A stretch of 64,000 bases of DNA from contig CM035310.1 in assembly GCA_002900995.3 (NCBI GenBank), positions 248,001 to 312,000 on the forward strand, in the 5' to 3' direction. This stretch comes from Ganoderma boninense. Lineage: Eukaryota; Basidiomycota; Agaricomycetes; Polyporales; Polyporaceae. A model generated the notes under the pieces. It was not told where the DNA came from. It saw only the letters and a list, made by a program, of their open reading frames with translations, and ran no database searches. The first letter of the stretch is position 1, and each line of letters starts with the position of its first letter. Positions 31,793 through 43,458 of this stretch are shown piece by piece. The position numbers and the translations under genes were made by a program.

Positions 31793-32251
31793 TGTTACGA
31801 CCGGCTGTCGAGTAAGATCAGGGAGGAGGCTTACGAGACGAGCAAGGGCGTCGACGAGCACTTGTGCAGCGAGAGCGGAGCAGGGCTCGACAGTCAGGCT
31901 GGAGACAAGATGTATTGAGCGAGTAACTAACGAGTGAGAATACAGCGAGGCTTACCTGGAGACAAGAGGTCGAAACTGAGGTCTCCAGGTAGCGAAGTAC
32001 AGGCCTTATATACATGTAATGGACAATGGGAACCGGGGACAATAGGTAACTATGGACACGGGAACCAGTGGAAGAACAATGGTATGTAGTACAATGACGA
32101 CGGGAACAATGGGTAAAGGAGTTATTGTACTGCGAGAACAAGGGACGGGTTTGCTAAACAACGGAGGACAATAAGGACGACACGGGAGGCAAACAGTCCA
32201 AAAAGGGAAAGAGAGACGCCGGGGTAGGCGCCGAGCGTGCCGTTCATGACA
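31793..32251 (-). repeat. 5' LTR of the gypsy element
   Basis: 459 bp, identical on reading to 25719-26177; GACAC follows at 32252-32256. Confidence 0.95.
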
Positions 32252-32528
32252 GACACAATATCAGTGATATTGGGGAGGGGCAATGCCTGCGAGACACGTG
32301 ATGTTTGTATATGTTTACGATGTAGCTGTAACGCCCATGGGAGGTGGTTGCAACATTCCGGACAACATTAAAAGGTCGCATGCCCGCGCGATGTCTTAAA
32401 AGACAGACAAAAACGCTCAGGTTAGCCGTGTCTATGATGTCTTAGTGCTATTTAATTCTTCCAGGCCATGCATGTATGTAACGCTCTGTGAATTGACAAG
32501 TAGAATACATTAAATTGAGATAATTCGA

Positions 32529-35224
32529 CATCAGGAAAAAGCATTTCCTACAGAGCTGCCACTAGGAGCCATATAGGGTCTGTAGGGTACGTAGTTCTCG
32601 CAACGAGCTCTGGAGCTCGCTGTAGCGCCCTGTACTCCCCATATAATTAGCCGAAAATCAGGTAATGGATGCACTTACAATTTGGCCCAGGATGTTGAAT
32701 AAATCTCATCAGACATTTCATCCGATCATTCATGGTTTTTAAAAACGAGTTCGGACGAGTTTCTGCGAAACCAACCAGTCGACTGACGGGCGTGAGTGAG
32801 GCGCCAAGTCACCGTGAGCCTGCCCGGAAGCGGGCGCTACCGGTTGCCAGGCAGCCAACATTGCACGTTTGCTGGTAAGTTTTCGACAACCAACTTCATC
32901 CGCCCTTGTCCCGTCCCTTCTGCTCCCTCTCTGGCCCTTGGTCCTCTCTAGCTTCTGCCTTTCTGTACAGGCAATCACTCTGTCTACTGCTATTTCAATC
33001 ACTGGCTCTTTAGTCAGCAGCCCCCTGCTCCCTGTCATCGATCGCAAGACATCGCTCAGGTGGCGTTCCTCGCTGGCAGCGCACTTCAACTGCTGGAGAG
33101 GCCGGGAGTATACGTAAGCTTGCACACGAGGATACACGGATGTGTATAGCTCTGGTATGTACTCACTAAACCCGGTGAATCATCTTCTTGAGAGCTTTCG
33201 TTGGCTTGTCTCGCATCAATAGTGTTCGTGCCACGCAGGCACACCCCCGCCCCTACGTCTCACATCATGCACTCTTCGCTTGCAGTAAGTCTTTCATATT
33301 GTTGCATTAGGCCGCTGGTCCCCATACATGAACAACACTGGCCTGAGAGTGTGCTGTCACAGGTGAGTCCAGGTCAGTGTGGTGTGCAACTCAGCAGTAT
33401 TCCGGCATGTGTGTGCTCTGCTGGACTCTATGTGAGGTGTTCGGTGCATAGCCCAGGTGAGTCTGTGCTCCATGATACTACATGTGTCTCAGTTTTGGCT
33501 GTGTGAGTGGTGTGGCGTACTTGGACTGGACCTCACGAGCAGCCGGCGGAGGCATGAGGAACATGTTGACACAGTCCCTGGCTCATCGGTGATGTGTAGG
33601 TGGGCCATTCCCGGTAGCATAGCGGATTGTATTGCATCTTTTAGTGTAATTGATTGAATATATTGCGTTCCGTATGTATTTCCAGCCAGTATGTGTGTTG
33701 AATGCGACGCAGTACACGAGAGTGTCCCTGCTACCTGCGTCTACCAGCATCTACGGGAAATTTACAGAGAACTACGTAGGCATGGCATGGCATTATGGCG
33801 TTCTATAGAATTGGGACTTGTCTACGCAGCTTCATCAGGAAAAACACATTTTCTCTCGAGCATCCACAGAAGCTCAATAGCACTGCGAGAGCTCGGTAGG
33901 AGTCCGCATAGCCGCGCGAGCCCTCGATAGTTCCACCGAGCCACCCGAGGCTGACCGCAAATGGCAAAAGAGCTGATGGATTCCTTACGTCATGCGCTAG
34001 CATCGTTCCAAAGGCCATGAACGCGTAACATCTGCTCACCATCCAGTTCCCCTCCCCAACTCTCATTTTCACCCTCTCTCTCGCAGACCCGGGTGGATCA
34101 CGAACAGCCTACAAGTCCTCACCCACCGGCCCTAAACCCGGCACGTGGACCCATCAATTTGCCAGTACATCCATCAGCCGCCTCTCGTCTTCCTCCCCAC
34201 TCCCATCCTCCTTCTCTACCTCAAACCTCCCTGCTGCCTTCCTCTTCGTCCTCATTAACGAGCTTCCGACAGTCATCTGGTCTTCACAGCTCACGCAAGG
34301 GCTTTCTCCTGGGGTCTGGAGACCACGAGTGTCTGGAGACTACTTGTGCCACGTATCGCCATTCGTCCTAGGCAGTGCGAGGCCCTCTCCGGCTGCTCAA
34401 ACGGTACGTTCTCCCTTTGCTGCTCACGCTATCCTCCTCTTTCGCTTGCATATTATCTGGGGAATGTCTCCATTGCCTCGCAACCGGCTTATCAGGCATC
34501 ACCCACGTCTGTCTCTCGGACTCGTTCTGTGAGTCACCGCGATGCCCCGGCAGATCTCTCTTTTCTCTGCTGTCCTCGGTGTTGGATCTGAGCTCTCGAC
34601 TGCATATCAGTAAGTACTTCGGGTTTTGTCATTGTGCGTGAATGCGTAGCTGGGGTTCTGTGGCACAAAAACTTCCTCCAAGGTGAGTCACATTTAGTGC
34701 CGAAGTGGGTAAGTCAGCGAGTCTGGTTGGCGGTCCAGGTAGGTACCAAGGCATGTCTTCCTTATCACCCACCTGTGTGACCGTTGGCGATGTGGCTGAC
34801 TTAGAAACTGGGGAAGTACATACTTGACGACCTTGCGCGAAAGCTCACTCGGCCTGTATAGATGAATGTATTAACTTGAGTGTATGTAGAATAGCTTGTT
34901 ATGACAATATATGTGTTCTTTCGGACCTTGTTATGTGTCTGCACTCGCAATTCGATCCATGCAAGCTGATTTTTCCTTGTACTATCAGGTCTCGCTACGT
35001 CTCCGGGAGATCTATCGAGTGCTCGCTAGGCGCTATGAGGTGCAATTGAGTGCTCCCTAGTCACTATGGGATGCAATTGACCCCTACCGAAAAGGGTACC
35101 TTACTCTCACCCTATCGCCACTCTCGAGGCCCGATAGTACTCGCGAGCAAGGTTGTTTTTTCCTGATGTTATGAAACTCTGTAGGCTACAGACGCCTCCA
35201 TAGGCAAATTTTTTTTTCCTGATG
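32529..35224. mobile_element. CATCAG-family element B (about 1.36 kb without its nested insertion)
   Basis: Left terminus CATCAGGAAAAA at 32529, right terminus TTTTTTTCCTGATG ending at 35224. Dinucleotide GA flanks both ends (32527-32528 and 35225-35226), a 2-bp target duplication. Subterminal tgtagg/ctacag motifs occur in inverted orientation at the two ends. It contains element A (33833-35168), inserted 56 bp from its right end. No convincing coding sequence inside (the minus-strand ORF 32739-33137 has no recognisable domain), so it is non-autonomous. Confidence 0.8.
33833..35168. mobile_element. CATCAG-family element A, nested in element B
   Basis: Termini CATCAGGAAAAAC at 33833 and TTTTTTCCTGATG ending at 35168 (1336 bp), flanked by TT on both sides (33831-33832 and 35169-35170). 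Subterminal ctatcga/ctcgag-type motifs are shared between the ends in inverse orientation. Near the right end two tandem-like copies of cactatgggatgcaattga / cgctatgaggtgcaattga occur. No coding sequence supported. It must be younger than element B. Confidence 0.8.
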
Positions 35225-35719
35225 GACTGCGACATCATGGGGCACGATGCATGCTAACAATTGGTGAAGTCATTCAGACACTAAGCAGGTTTGAGGAGGA
35301 AAAAAATTGCGCGCATTCCTGGCGGTCGCGAGGGCAGCGCGGACGTGCCACAATCGCGTTGAATGCCATCACGTGGTCCCTGTCCCGCTATCTAGAACGG
35401 TGTCGCAAATGCAGATGCAGCCTCATTATCGCTCGCGCTCTATCCTTACCCCGTCCCTGCCCTCGGAGAGTGTTCCTATGCATTTCCCTGCCTATGTGCG
35501 TATTTTCGGTGAATTTTGGCGAATTTTCTGCATATACTGACAAGGGGTACCTACCCAGCCTTCGTAACGCCCTGCTGTGACTCCGAGGCCTCCGCCCCTC
35601 GACGACTGAGGGCCGCGGGGGTTCAGCAACAATCCTACTTCACTTGTAATGCAACATTATCTGTCAAATAATAATCTGGAACCGGAAGCGTCATCAAATC
35701 ATTACCTGCGAGCCAGAGC
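35225..35719. other. Non-coding stretch between element B and the transposase-like gene
   Basis: No ORF of note; includes a small plus-strand ORF (35251-35580) without features. No terminal repeat for the downstream gene was found here. Confidence 0.4.
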
Positions 35720-38700
35720 ATGGGAAGCTCGCAACGCCGTCCAAGGCGCCGCAAAGGCCAGTCTTCTGCACAACAAGCCGTCTTGAACAAGCACAACAAG
35801 AGTAGATCAGGGAGAAGGGAGGTGGAGGACAAGGAGAATACAGCGCCTACTCAAGGAAACCTGGTTAGTACAAGTTAAACAAAGTATGAAGGCTGCTATC
35901 TTACGACAACCGTGTTTGGCATGCTTCACCCAGCGGGGATCTTCATCCAAGCTGGAGCAAACAAGGCACATGCTCGCAGAGAGATCAGCAGAGCTCAACA
36001 AGGTGAAGAATAAATGTGCCATACACCAGGAAGATGCGAGGTCGAAGGGGCGAATCATCGACGATCTGCGAGCCCAGGTGTCCAACCTCGAAGCCCAGCA
36101 CCACAACACTTGCAGACGGCTCAAGCGTGCACGAGAAGCCTCTGCAAAAGCACGTCTGAAGCTTCGTATCCTGGAGAAGGAACACGATCGTACCATTCAC
36201 TCAGAAGCAGCAGCGGTAGAGAGGGAACGTGAGACAAGAGAGGATGCTGAGGCCTTGCTTGCACGAAGTGATGCTGTGCGATCGAGGCTCCAGGTGCGCC
36301 TCTCGGCATGTTTGAAGGAGATCCGTGCATTTCAAAAGTGCTGTAAACGATTCCCTCAGGTACTGGCAGCTCACGTACAACGGGCAAAGAACACACCCGC
36401 GCTCTTTCGCCTGAAGATGAAGGGTGTCTATACTCCCCAAGCCCGTGCACTTGCTCGCCGCCTTGTCTGGCATGGTTGTTCGCAGAAACGGGTCGGGCAA
36501 GTTGTTCGGATGGTGGGGGATCTCCTGGGGATCACTGTAGATGGCAAGATGAGTGCACATTTTGTGCAGCGAGCCGTTGTCGAGGGCGGAGTCGCAAGTG
36601 ATATCCAACTGGGCTATGAGATATCTCAGGCCGACAGTGAGCGATTTATGCAATCATAACCTTAGCAAACATAGAACTTACTTTGTCAAAGGTTTGACCA
36701 TCAGCTCCGATGCAACATCGAACCGCCACACCGACTACATGGGTCGCCACATGGCGATCCGTGCACCCGAGTATGACCAACCTCCCCCCGTGCCAGGACA
36801 GTGCGCATCGTTCCCCACTACGCCAGGAGCCTCCCGAGCCAATGAGACACCCACGATGCCGAAGAACCGCCTTCTGGGGGTTGAGTCCTCAGTGAATCAC
36901 ATGAGCGAGACCCAGGTCGACGGCTGGAAGGAGAAGTTCCGTCAGATAGTCACCGCATACAACAAGTCACCGCTTGCAAAGCGGCTGGGGGTCTCACTCA
37001 CCGTCGAGGATTGCGCTGTCAAATTGAAGGGGATTGGAGGTGACCACGCTGCAGATCAGCTGAAGACGGCAAGGATGCTGGAAGAGTGGAAGAGAGAGTC
37101 AACATACCTCGTGCTTGCGTGGGACGACCTCGGTTCCCGCTGTCCCACAAAACCCACACCGGCGCTGGAGCGACTCATGGAAGCTGCCATGACGGATGCA
37201 ATCCTAGGAGCCGGAGGACCCGAGGCTTGGGTGGCGCTCCCACCTGAGGAACAGATCTCACATTATAGAAAGCATGTCGACCGCTTGACCGTGGCCCTGG
37301 GGCAGGACCTACATGATGCTCTTGCTCCCGAGGAGCAGCGTCGGGTCAACCTATTCCTCCGACTCGGGTGTGCGATGCACAAGGAGTTGAACAGCTTCAA
37401 AGGCGGCAACGCAGCCATGATGGCAGCCTGGGCTGAACTTCCGGATGCGCCGCCACCAATTCTCCTTGCCAACAGAGAGAATGCATCAACCCTCCGAGAC
37501 GTCGACACTCAGGCCCTCACGATCCTCCTCCCTGCCGATATGCCCCTCGAAGGTTTAACCGCGGCAGAGCTCCGTGCGCTCGCGTCATCTGCGCGGGGCG
37601 GCGTCAAGGTCGCAGGCCTCGGAGGTGCGGTGTTCAACCACAAAGACGACAAGAAGGGCCAACAAGACACTTACGTGTTCTACTGGGTCGAGGTGGTCGG
37701 TTATCCCCTCCGATACCCGGATACTAGCAATGTTCGCTATTTTACCTATGGCGAAGCTGCTTCTGAGCTTTTTGTCAACCACGCGCACTACCTCCGCTTT
37801 CTCATCATAGTGCGCGATCGCAATGAGCGGCCACGGTGGAGCCACTTGGAGGAGAACGTCGTCGCCGGTCTTCACGATGATTCAACACTCACCGAACTTG
37901 CCGCCATGGCGCTCTACGATCAGGCTCAGGTCACGCAGCCATATCTCCGGGCTACGCGGGTCCTGCAAAATGGTCTCAAGCTCGGTCCGTACCATGATAG
38001 GCTCAAAGCGTACCTCCAGTCCATCATCGATGACCCTGAACTCCTTCTCGGACCAGACGCGACCCCTGAGACAGGTGCCTTGGACGGAGCAGGCTGGCAG
38101 CGCCCAGAAACCATCGAAGCCGTCCACGCAATAGCTCATCGGATGCCATATCTGAGGCATATTGTTGTAGCGTTCTTCAAGGGAGCCCTCCGGACGTGGG
38201 AGACCTTTACTAGGGAGTTCGAGAAGGGTGGCGCAATTGACAAGTGCACGGAGGCGGAGCTCGATGAGGCTTGGATCTTCTCCACTAATGACCACAACGA
38301 GGGCGCACTCGGGTTGCTTCGTCAGTGGCTTCGCGCGAATCCGTTTGGCACCCAGCTCTATTACAACTCGCTCCAGAAGTGCGTGCAGAACGACACCGAG
38401 GCATTCATGCGCGAGCACTTCATGGAGGAGGACCACAAGCACATCCGCCAGGAGGCACGCGTGCTCGACGAAAGTGGCATGGAGGCTCTATGACGTAAGT
38501 CGCATGTAGAAGAAGCCATCACGATTGCAGACAAGAGGGCGCGGGAGCGCGAGGAGCGGGAGCGGCGGGAACAGGACGCGGCTAGGAAGGTGGCGGAGAC
38601 CGAGCTCATCACCGAGCAGGCGCAGATCGAGCGTATGACGAGAGTTCAGCTGGAAGAGCAGCTAGAAGTTCATCGCAAACGTTTTCACGATGCTGACGTC

Positions 38701-38790
38701 CCGTTGAAGTCGAAGATCCCGAATCGCGCAGAGAAGCTTGAGGCGTTACTGGCGGCCGTGGAGCAGTATCGAGCGCGCGGGTCTGAATAA
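35720..38790 (+). pseudogene. Large transposase-like gene of an uncharacterised agaricomycete family, with one in-frame stop
   Basis: Model: exon 35720-35863 (MGSSQRRPRRRKGQSSAQQ, basic), intron 35864-35933, exon 35934-36636 (coiled coil, LEQTRHMLAERSAELNKV onward), intron 36637-36691, exon from 36692. Both introns are GT-AG and keep frame, joining EISQADS to LTISSDATSNRHTDYMGRHM. That segment, then VNHMSETQVDGWKEKF, YNKSPLAKRLG and GGDHAADQLKTARMLEEW, matches from memory a very widespread, repeated agaricomycete protein type that looks like an RNase H-fold transposase (candidate acidic residues in SSDAT and GDHAAD). TGA at 38491-38493 ends a product of 882 residues. Directly after it the same frame runs 98 more codons with the family's usual end (coiled coil, then EEQLEVHRKRFHDADVPLKS), to the stop at 38788-38790. 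So a single nonsense change splits the gene. No flanking TIRs were identified. Confidence 0.7.
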
Positions 38791-39229
38791 GCTATAATCA
38801 AGTCAATTCCACATTCTATAACTATACCCGATGCTCCCATATTTTACCTACATCTACACAATTCATATATACAACAGCACAGTCATTGGAAGAAGAGGGG
38901 AGGCTGATATTGGAGGAAGACTAGGGAAGAGGCGAGATGACCGGATTCTACGACAGCGCTTGCTGACTAAGCTGTCCATGAACGCTGCAGGACTTGCCCC
39001 CCCCCAATATCAGTACTTATATGAAGCTATGTAAGTACTTGCGGGCCCGAATGGAGGCACACTCGGCTACGAAACCGCTAGCGACAATCATGTAGATAAA
39101 CAAGAACAAACAATCGTCGCAGTCTGTGACTGGTGCTCTTGTAAGTGAACTCCTTGCCACAGACGACTTGGACGTTGTGGAAGAAGAAGAAGAACGGACA
39201 TGTATAACCTCAGGTATTTTGTCAAATCC
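38791..39229. other. Non-coding, no gene seen
   Basis: AT-rich tail after the transposase-like gene; short ORFs only. No right-hand terminal repeat recognised. Confidence 0.4.
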
Positions 39230-39479
39230 AAATCATTGTTGGATTCCGGCGTCTTCCGTACGACGCATCGGGCGAGCTCGCGCGTGCACCTGCTCCGCCT
39301 CTGCCCGCCCCCATCCGCTACCTCCGTCCCGCCTCCCGTCGGATACCCGCACCCCCGCATATTTCATATAATGGACTTTGTATTCGCGTATATAAGCACA
39401 CCTGTATCACCTGTATCTACGTTGTCCGGCACGCGTTTGCAGGGCCAAACGCGAATCGCATTCCTTCGTCCTGCTCCTC

Positions 39480-40314
39480 CATCAGTAAAAATCTTTGTGC
39501 AACTGTAGCACACTGTAGTCTATATAGTAGTTATAGCCAGGTTGCAACCCCGCCCTTGATGTAGAGCACTGTAGCACCAGGCCATTATTTCATAGCACTC
39601 TGTAGCACACCATTGCACACTGTAATGGCTGTAGCAGGGCCAATAATTTATAGTAAAGAGATATTGAATAAAAACTTGCCTTGGGGCCTCCAACCCCACT
39701 TGATCATACCATGTTCCACCTCCATCTACTACAATGATTTTAATTTTTGCACAACCTGAGGTTTGAACCCACAATCTCACAACACAGTGTAGTGCTTGTT
39801 CCAACTGCACCACATTGGCATGTTATAATAGGCCAAATTTAAAAATATAACTACTATTGAACATCCCAGAACTTAGTAGAATATTGATGACAGTCCGAGT
39901 CCACAAGTTGTTCATTCACTTGTGAGCATATATGTTTGCTTGCTTAGATATTGTATTCCGATATTAGTAGTCTTTTGGTAATGCTTGTCTGTGGCTTAAA
40001 GTTGAATATAGTCACTGTGGAATGGTATACAAGCACTCGACAAAAGATAAAACATCAGTAACACTTAGACATCCAGGGGGTGGATAAATATAGTACTATG
40101 TAAACAACATTGTTATCAATGGCTACTACAGAGAGCAACAAGGCTTTGATATATACAATGGCTAACAACAGGGTGCTACAGCATAGATAAGGATGCTACA
40201 CAGTGCTACTATGGCTACAGAAGTAGATATATATGCTATGGTGCACACTGCAGACTACAGTGGTCTATAGCTACCCTATTAATAACTATGGGCCGGTGAA
40301 CCATTTTACTGATG
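39480..40314. mobile_element. CATCAG-family element inside the solo LTR (835 bp)
   Basis: Perfect 11-bp terminal inverted repeats CATCAGTAAAA...TTTTACTGATG, with TC on both sides (39478-39479 and 40315-40316). Removing the element and one TC restores the LTR sequence exactly as in the intact copies, which fixes the borders. Very AT-rich against its surroundings. Motif tgtagcac is repeated near the left end and its complement gtgctaca near the right end. Contains the tRNA-like unit at about 39650-39822. Confidence 0.92.
39650..39822 (-). repeat. tRNA-derived, SINE-like unit
   Basis: On the minus strand TGGTGCAGTTGG (39812-39801) fits the pol III A box and GGTTCAAACC (39769-39760) fits the B box exactly; 31 bases separate them, as in a tRNA gene. 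The segment between does not fold as a clean tRNA, and it is followed by unrelated sequence and a T/A-rich end near 39655. That is the layout of a tRNA-derived SINE. The outer limits are estimates. Confidence 0.5.
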
Positions 40315-40352
40315 TCTCTCTCGTGCGCTCCGAGCGCCCTCGATTTTCTACA

Positions 40353-40929
40353 ATCATGAGTGGCTGAAACCGTTGCTAGACCAACCGTGGTTGAACCGTG
40401 CATGGACTTCAAGTTCAACTTGACTGGAATGTGACTCGGAGCCCCTCCCACCGATATCAAACATTCTGGACTGTCTGGGTACGGCAGCACTGTCACAACA
40501 AATATCTACGGATACTTCCAGGTCTTTTCTTCTTCCTGACATGATCAGGCCGTTCTCACCCGGAGGCCGCTGCTGTCGGCGAACTGGAATCCGCAAGTTG
40601 TAACGGATTGCATCTACGCTCTTGAAGTCGATCAAAGGATAAATAATAAGCAGTGAAGCAATGAGGCTGCGACAGACGTCGGATATTTGAACCCACCACC
40701 TCATCGCCCCAGATGACGTGGACGCCCGACTCTTGTATCCTCTCAGTCTTCCCCCAGGGCGCCTCAGGCCCTAGATGATCGCAGCCACTCGAAACCTGTA
40801 CAACTTCCCACCCGCGGGCCTCGTCGCTCCCGCCCGTGCCCTCCCCGGTCCTTCCACGCACCGCGATTTTGATCATCGAAATTTGACTCACTAGGATTTC
40901 ATGGAACAAATCTACCGCGTTGGCTCTGC
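40353..40929. other. Intergenic upstream of gene D
   Basis: No supported gene; likely promoter region of gene D in its last part. Confidence 0.4.
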
Positions 40930-42640
40930 ATGGTGGCGTCGAGTCGCCGTCGAATCTTCCATCGCTCCTTCCTCCCCCCCCGCCACAGATCCCGTTCGCA
41001 ATGTCTGGAAACGACATTCATTCCCGGGCAGTCTACGATTCCATGGAGACACACCGTGCAGCTCCTATCGATGGGCATAGCCCAGATACTCCTCCCAGGA
41101 GTGCTCTACGGTACGAGGCTCGGCGCTGTGAAGTTCCCCGCAGGAAAGTGACACTCAGGCTGACGTTCGCTTCGTAGGCATGTTCACCCTTCTCACGCTG
41201 GCATGTTTTTGCATCCTGAGGTTAGTATCTGCGCTCGGCCGTTCCCGCGCTGGGGTCTAAGATCTAAGCACTGAGCTCCGAGTACGCAGCACATCAGACC
41301 GCCAAGGACGCACCGCCAAGCTCCTCCTTGTGCTCACGCTGTTCGCGCTGCCAGTGTGGGCTTCGACCACGGCGTTCGTGGTGCTGAACACCCTCTTCTC
41401 GCAATACCTCATCCTCCGGGACGCATATATCACCTGGTCGGACTCGTCAACGAGCGCCGGATATGATGACGATGAGGTGCTGCGATACCTCCACGCAGGC
41501 GTGTGCGGCGGGACTTCCACCCTGACCGTAAACGTGAGTCGCCCACGAAGGGAAATAGGCCCGAGTGCACCCGCAGGTACCGACTAGCTGACTGCGTTCT
41601 CCAGATCCTCCTGGGAGGCGCTATCGTGTGGTGGCGCACGTGCGTGCTCTGGCGCGGTAACTGGCCGATCCGCGTCCTCTGCGTCCTCCTCTTGGTCGCG
41701 ACCTTCGGTACGGACTTGCTCTCTTCAATTTCTGGCCTGAGCGCACACTGCGCTAAACTCGATACCCGCTATGGCTCGACACTGACTCTGGCAACCCACA
41801 CAGCTATGGGCACCGTCGACACGTGCTGGGCGTGCTACCGGGGCAACACCTGGAGGCCGCGTGCGAGCGAGATCGGGTACATGTACCAGGGCTTTTCGTA
41901 CGGGGTCGCTGCCACCGCGCTGTCGCTCGCGACCAACGTCCTCGCGACCGCGCTCGTGGCGTACAAGTCATGGCGAGTCGCCCTGTGTTTGAATTTATGT
42001 GCGTATGTGGGGGGCCGGACTGACTCCGACGCCGACGTTTCGGCATGCGCTGCACAGGAGGTACCGGGCGATGCTGCGCAAATACATCGAAGTCGGAACG
42101 ACGGCCTCGCGGCTGGAAAAGCTCATGGTCCTCCTCGTCGAGTCCGGCGTCGCATACTGCTTGCTCTGGGTGCGCACGCGCTGTTATACATCACACTGTG
42201 AAGCTAGTAACCCCGCGTTGACGGCGCGGCGGAGGGCAGATCGTCGTATCCTCCTGTCGGGGCTGAACGACCAGGACGTCGTCGACAACGCACAGGTCCT
42301 GCGACTCGACTCCTTCTGGGAAACGTTCGCCGTGTTCCTGCAGGGAGGTCTCGTCCCGATGAGTGTAAGCATGCTCGAACATCCCCTACTGCGTCATGGT
42401 CGGGATGACGGATGGTGCCGGTGCCAGGCTATATACCCGACCGTTATCATCGTGCTCGTCGCACTCAACAAGTCCCAAGTGGAGAAGCAGTTCTGGAGAT
42501 CTGCTAATATGCGTCAAGGCCGCATCGCAACCATTCTGCCCGTGGAGGACGACTCCAAGACACGCATCGATGCTCGTCTCCAGTCGTCTCCGTTGTCGAG
42601 TCGCAATCATGCCAGTACACCGTTGCTTGCGGAGGAGTAG
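40930..42640 (+). CDS. Polytopic membrane protein, 7-TM family, paralogue D (possibly broken in exon 6)
   Basis: The start is uncertain; ATG 40930 is the first in the frame that reaches LLSMGIAQILLPGVLYG (exon 1a to 41110). Exon 1b 41178-41220 is again 43 nt (MFTLLTLACFCILR). Exon 2 41290-41533; exon 3 41605-41707 (ILLGGAIVWWRTCVLWRGN), 103 nt as in gene C; exon 4 41804-41972 (GTVDTCWACY, GFSYGVAATALSLATN); exon 5 42058-42169 (LEKLMVLLVESGVAYCLLW), 112 nt as in gene C. The donor after exon 4 is GC (GCGAGT), supported by the conserved exon 5 start. Normal splicing into exon 6 (42240) puts ILLSGLNDQDVVDN one base out of frame, so the gene is either a recent pseudogene, mis-sequenced, or keeps intron 5 (which has no stop). 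The last exon (AIYPTVIIVLVALNKS) ends at TAG 42640. Confidence 0.7.
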
Positions 42641-43458
42641 CAAAGCCGGGGTAAGTCCCCACCGCGTTTTCCCCCGGCCTTCAAAGCCCTGCAAACGCTG
42701 ATGCGATTCTTCCGTTCTGATCCATACCTTCCAGCTAACCTTCAAAGCACATATATTTATGCAGTTCGCCGTTGTTATGGGCGCGAGCAAGTGCTTTCGT
42801 TCAGGCAAGCATCCCGGGTGGGCCCTAGTCACCACGGTGCCGAGCGGACCAGTGTCGTGCACTGCGTCGTTTTTGTCAGTCAAGGCTTCACCCTCCCCGT
42901 CTAACCTTACAACGACAGGCACAGGTCCTCCGCACTGCCTCCAGAAGTACGGATGTCTGTTTTATGGCCTAAAAATAACATTGACATCTTCAAGTTCGCC
43001 GGAGCCCCCGTCCGCGACTATGTCCTGCTATCTCCGGCCCTCGGCGATTTCGACATACACAGCTCATCTCTGCACTGAAGAAGAGCCCCAAATAACTGCC
43101 TTACATCCCAGACTCTGACAGAAGCCAGACTCGGACGCGGTTGTTACGTATGAAGTGATTGGGGCTTAGAGGGGAGGTGCAGCCCCGGTGCCAGCAGCAC
43201 TGGCACAGTCGTGATACACGCTCCCGACTGTGTCTCAAGTGAAGCGATCTCGCAGCCAGCAGTGAAAGCACTGGCACCGAACAACTTCGCGCGCAAAAAT
43301 ACAGTTTCTTCAAATACGTAATGCCAACCGGCGGTGACCGCAGTGGCATTCAAGCTCGAGCGGATAAATGGAGCTTGGATCATCTGGGTCTCTTATGACA
43401 TTGCCATAACACCCCACAACATACTTCCTCTAGCTTGTATTTTATTCCTAACTGAACC
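42641..43458. other. Intergenic between paralogues D and E
   Basis: No gene seen. A 7-bp hairpin gtgccag/ctggcac lies at 43188-43206. Confidence 0.4.

Larger units (their letters stand above)
25719..32251 (-). mobile_element. Ty3/gypsy chromovirus, full length with identical LTRs, reading frames broken
   Basis: Two 459-bp direct repeats (25719-26177 and 31793-32251), identical on reading, with target duplication GACAC on both sides (25714-25718 and 32252-32256). Read on the minus strand the LTR runs TGTCATGAAC...CGTAACA. A polypurine tract, AGGAGGGGGTAT, abuts the 3' LTR. Internal order on that strand is gag, protease, RT/RNase H, integrase, chromodomain. The coding region has a gag frameshift, an in-frame TGA after protease and a pol frameshift. 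Identical LTRs but defective frames suggest recent mobilisation in trans, or sequencing errors. The primer binding site is not a standard tRNA 3'-end match. Confidence 0.95.
39235..40352 (+). repeat. Solo LTR of the gag-only element family, split by a DNA element
   Basis: Starts TGTTGGATTCCGG and ends GATTTTCTACA, matching the 271-bp LTR of the element at 3356-5041 over its whole length except for the insertion at 39480-40314 and a short extra stretch near 39405. ATCAT flanks both ends (39230-39234 and 40353-40357), so it is a true solo LTR left after LTR-LTR recombination. Confidence 0.9.
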
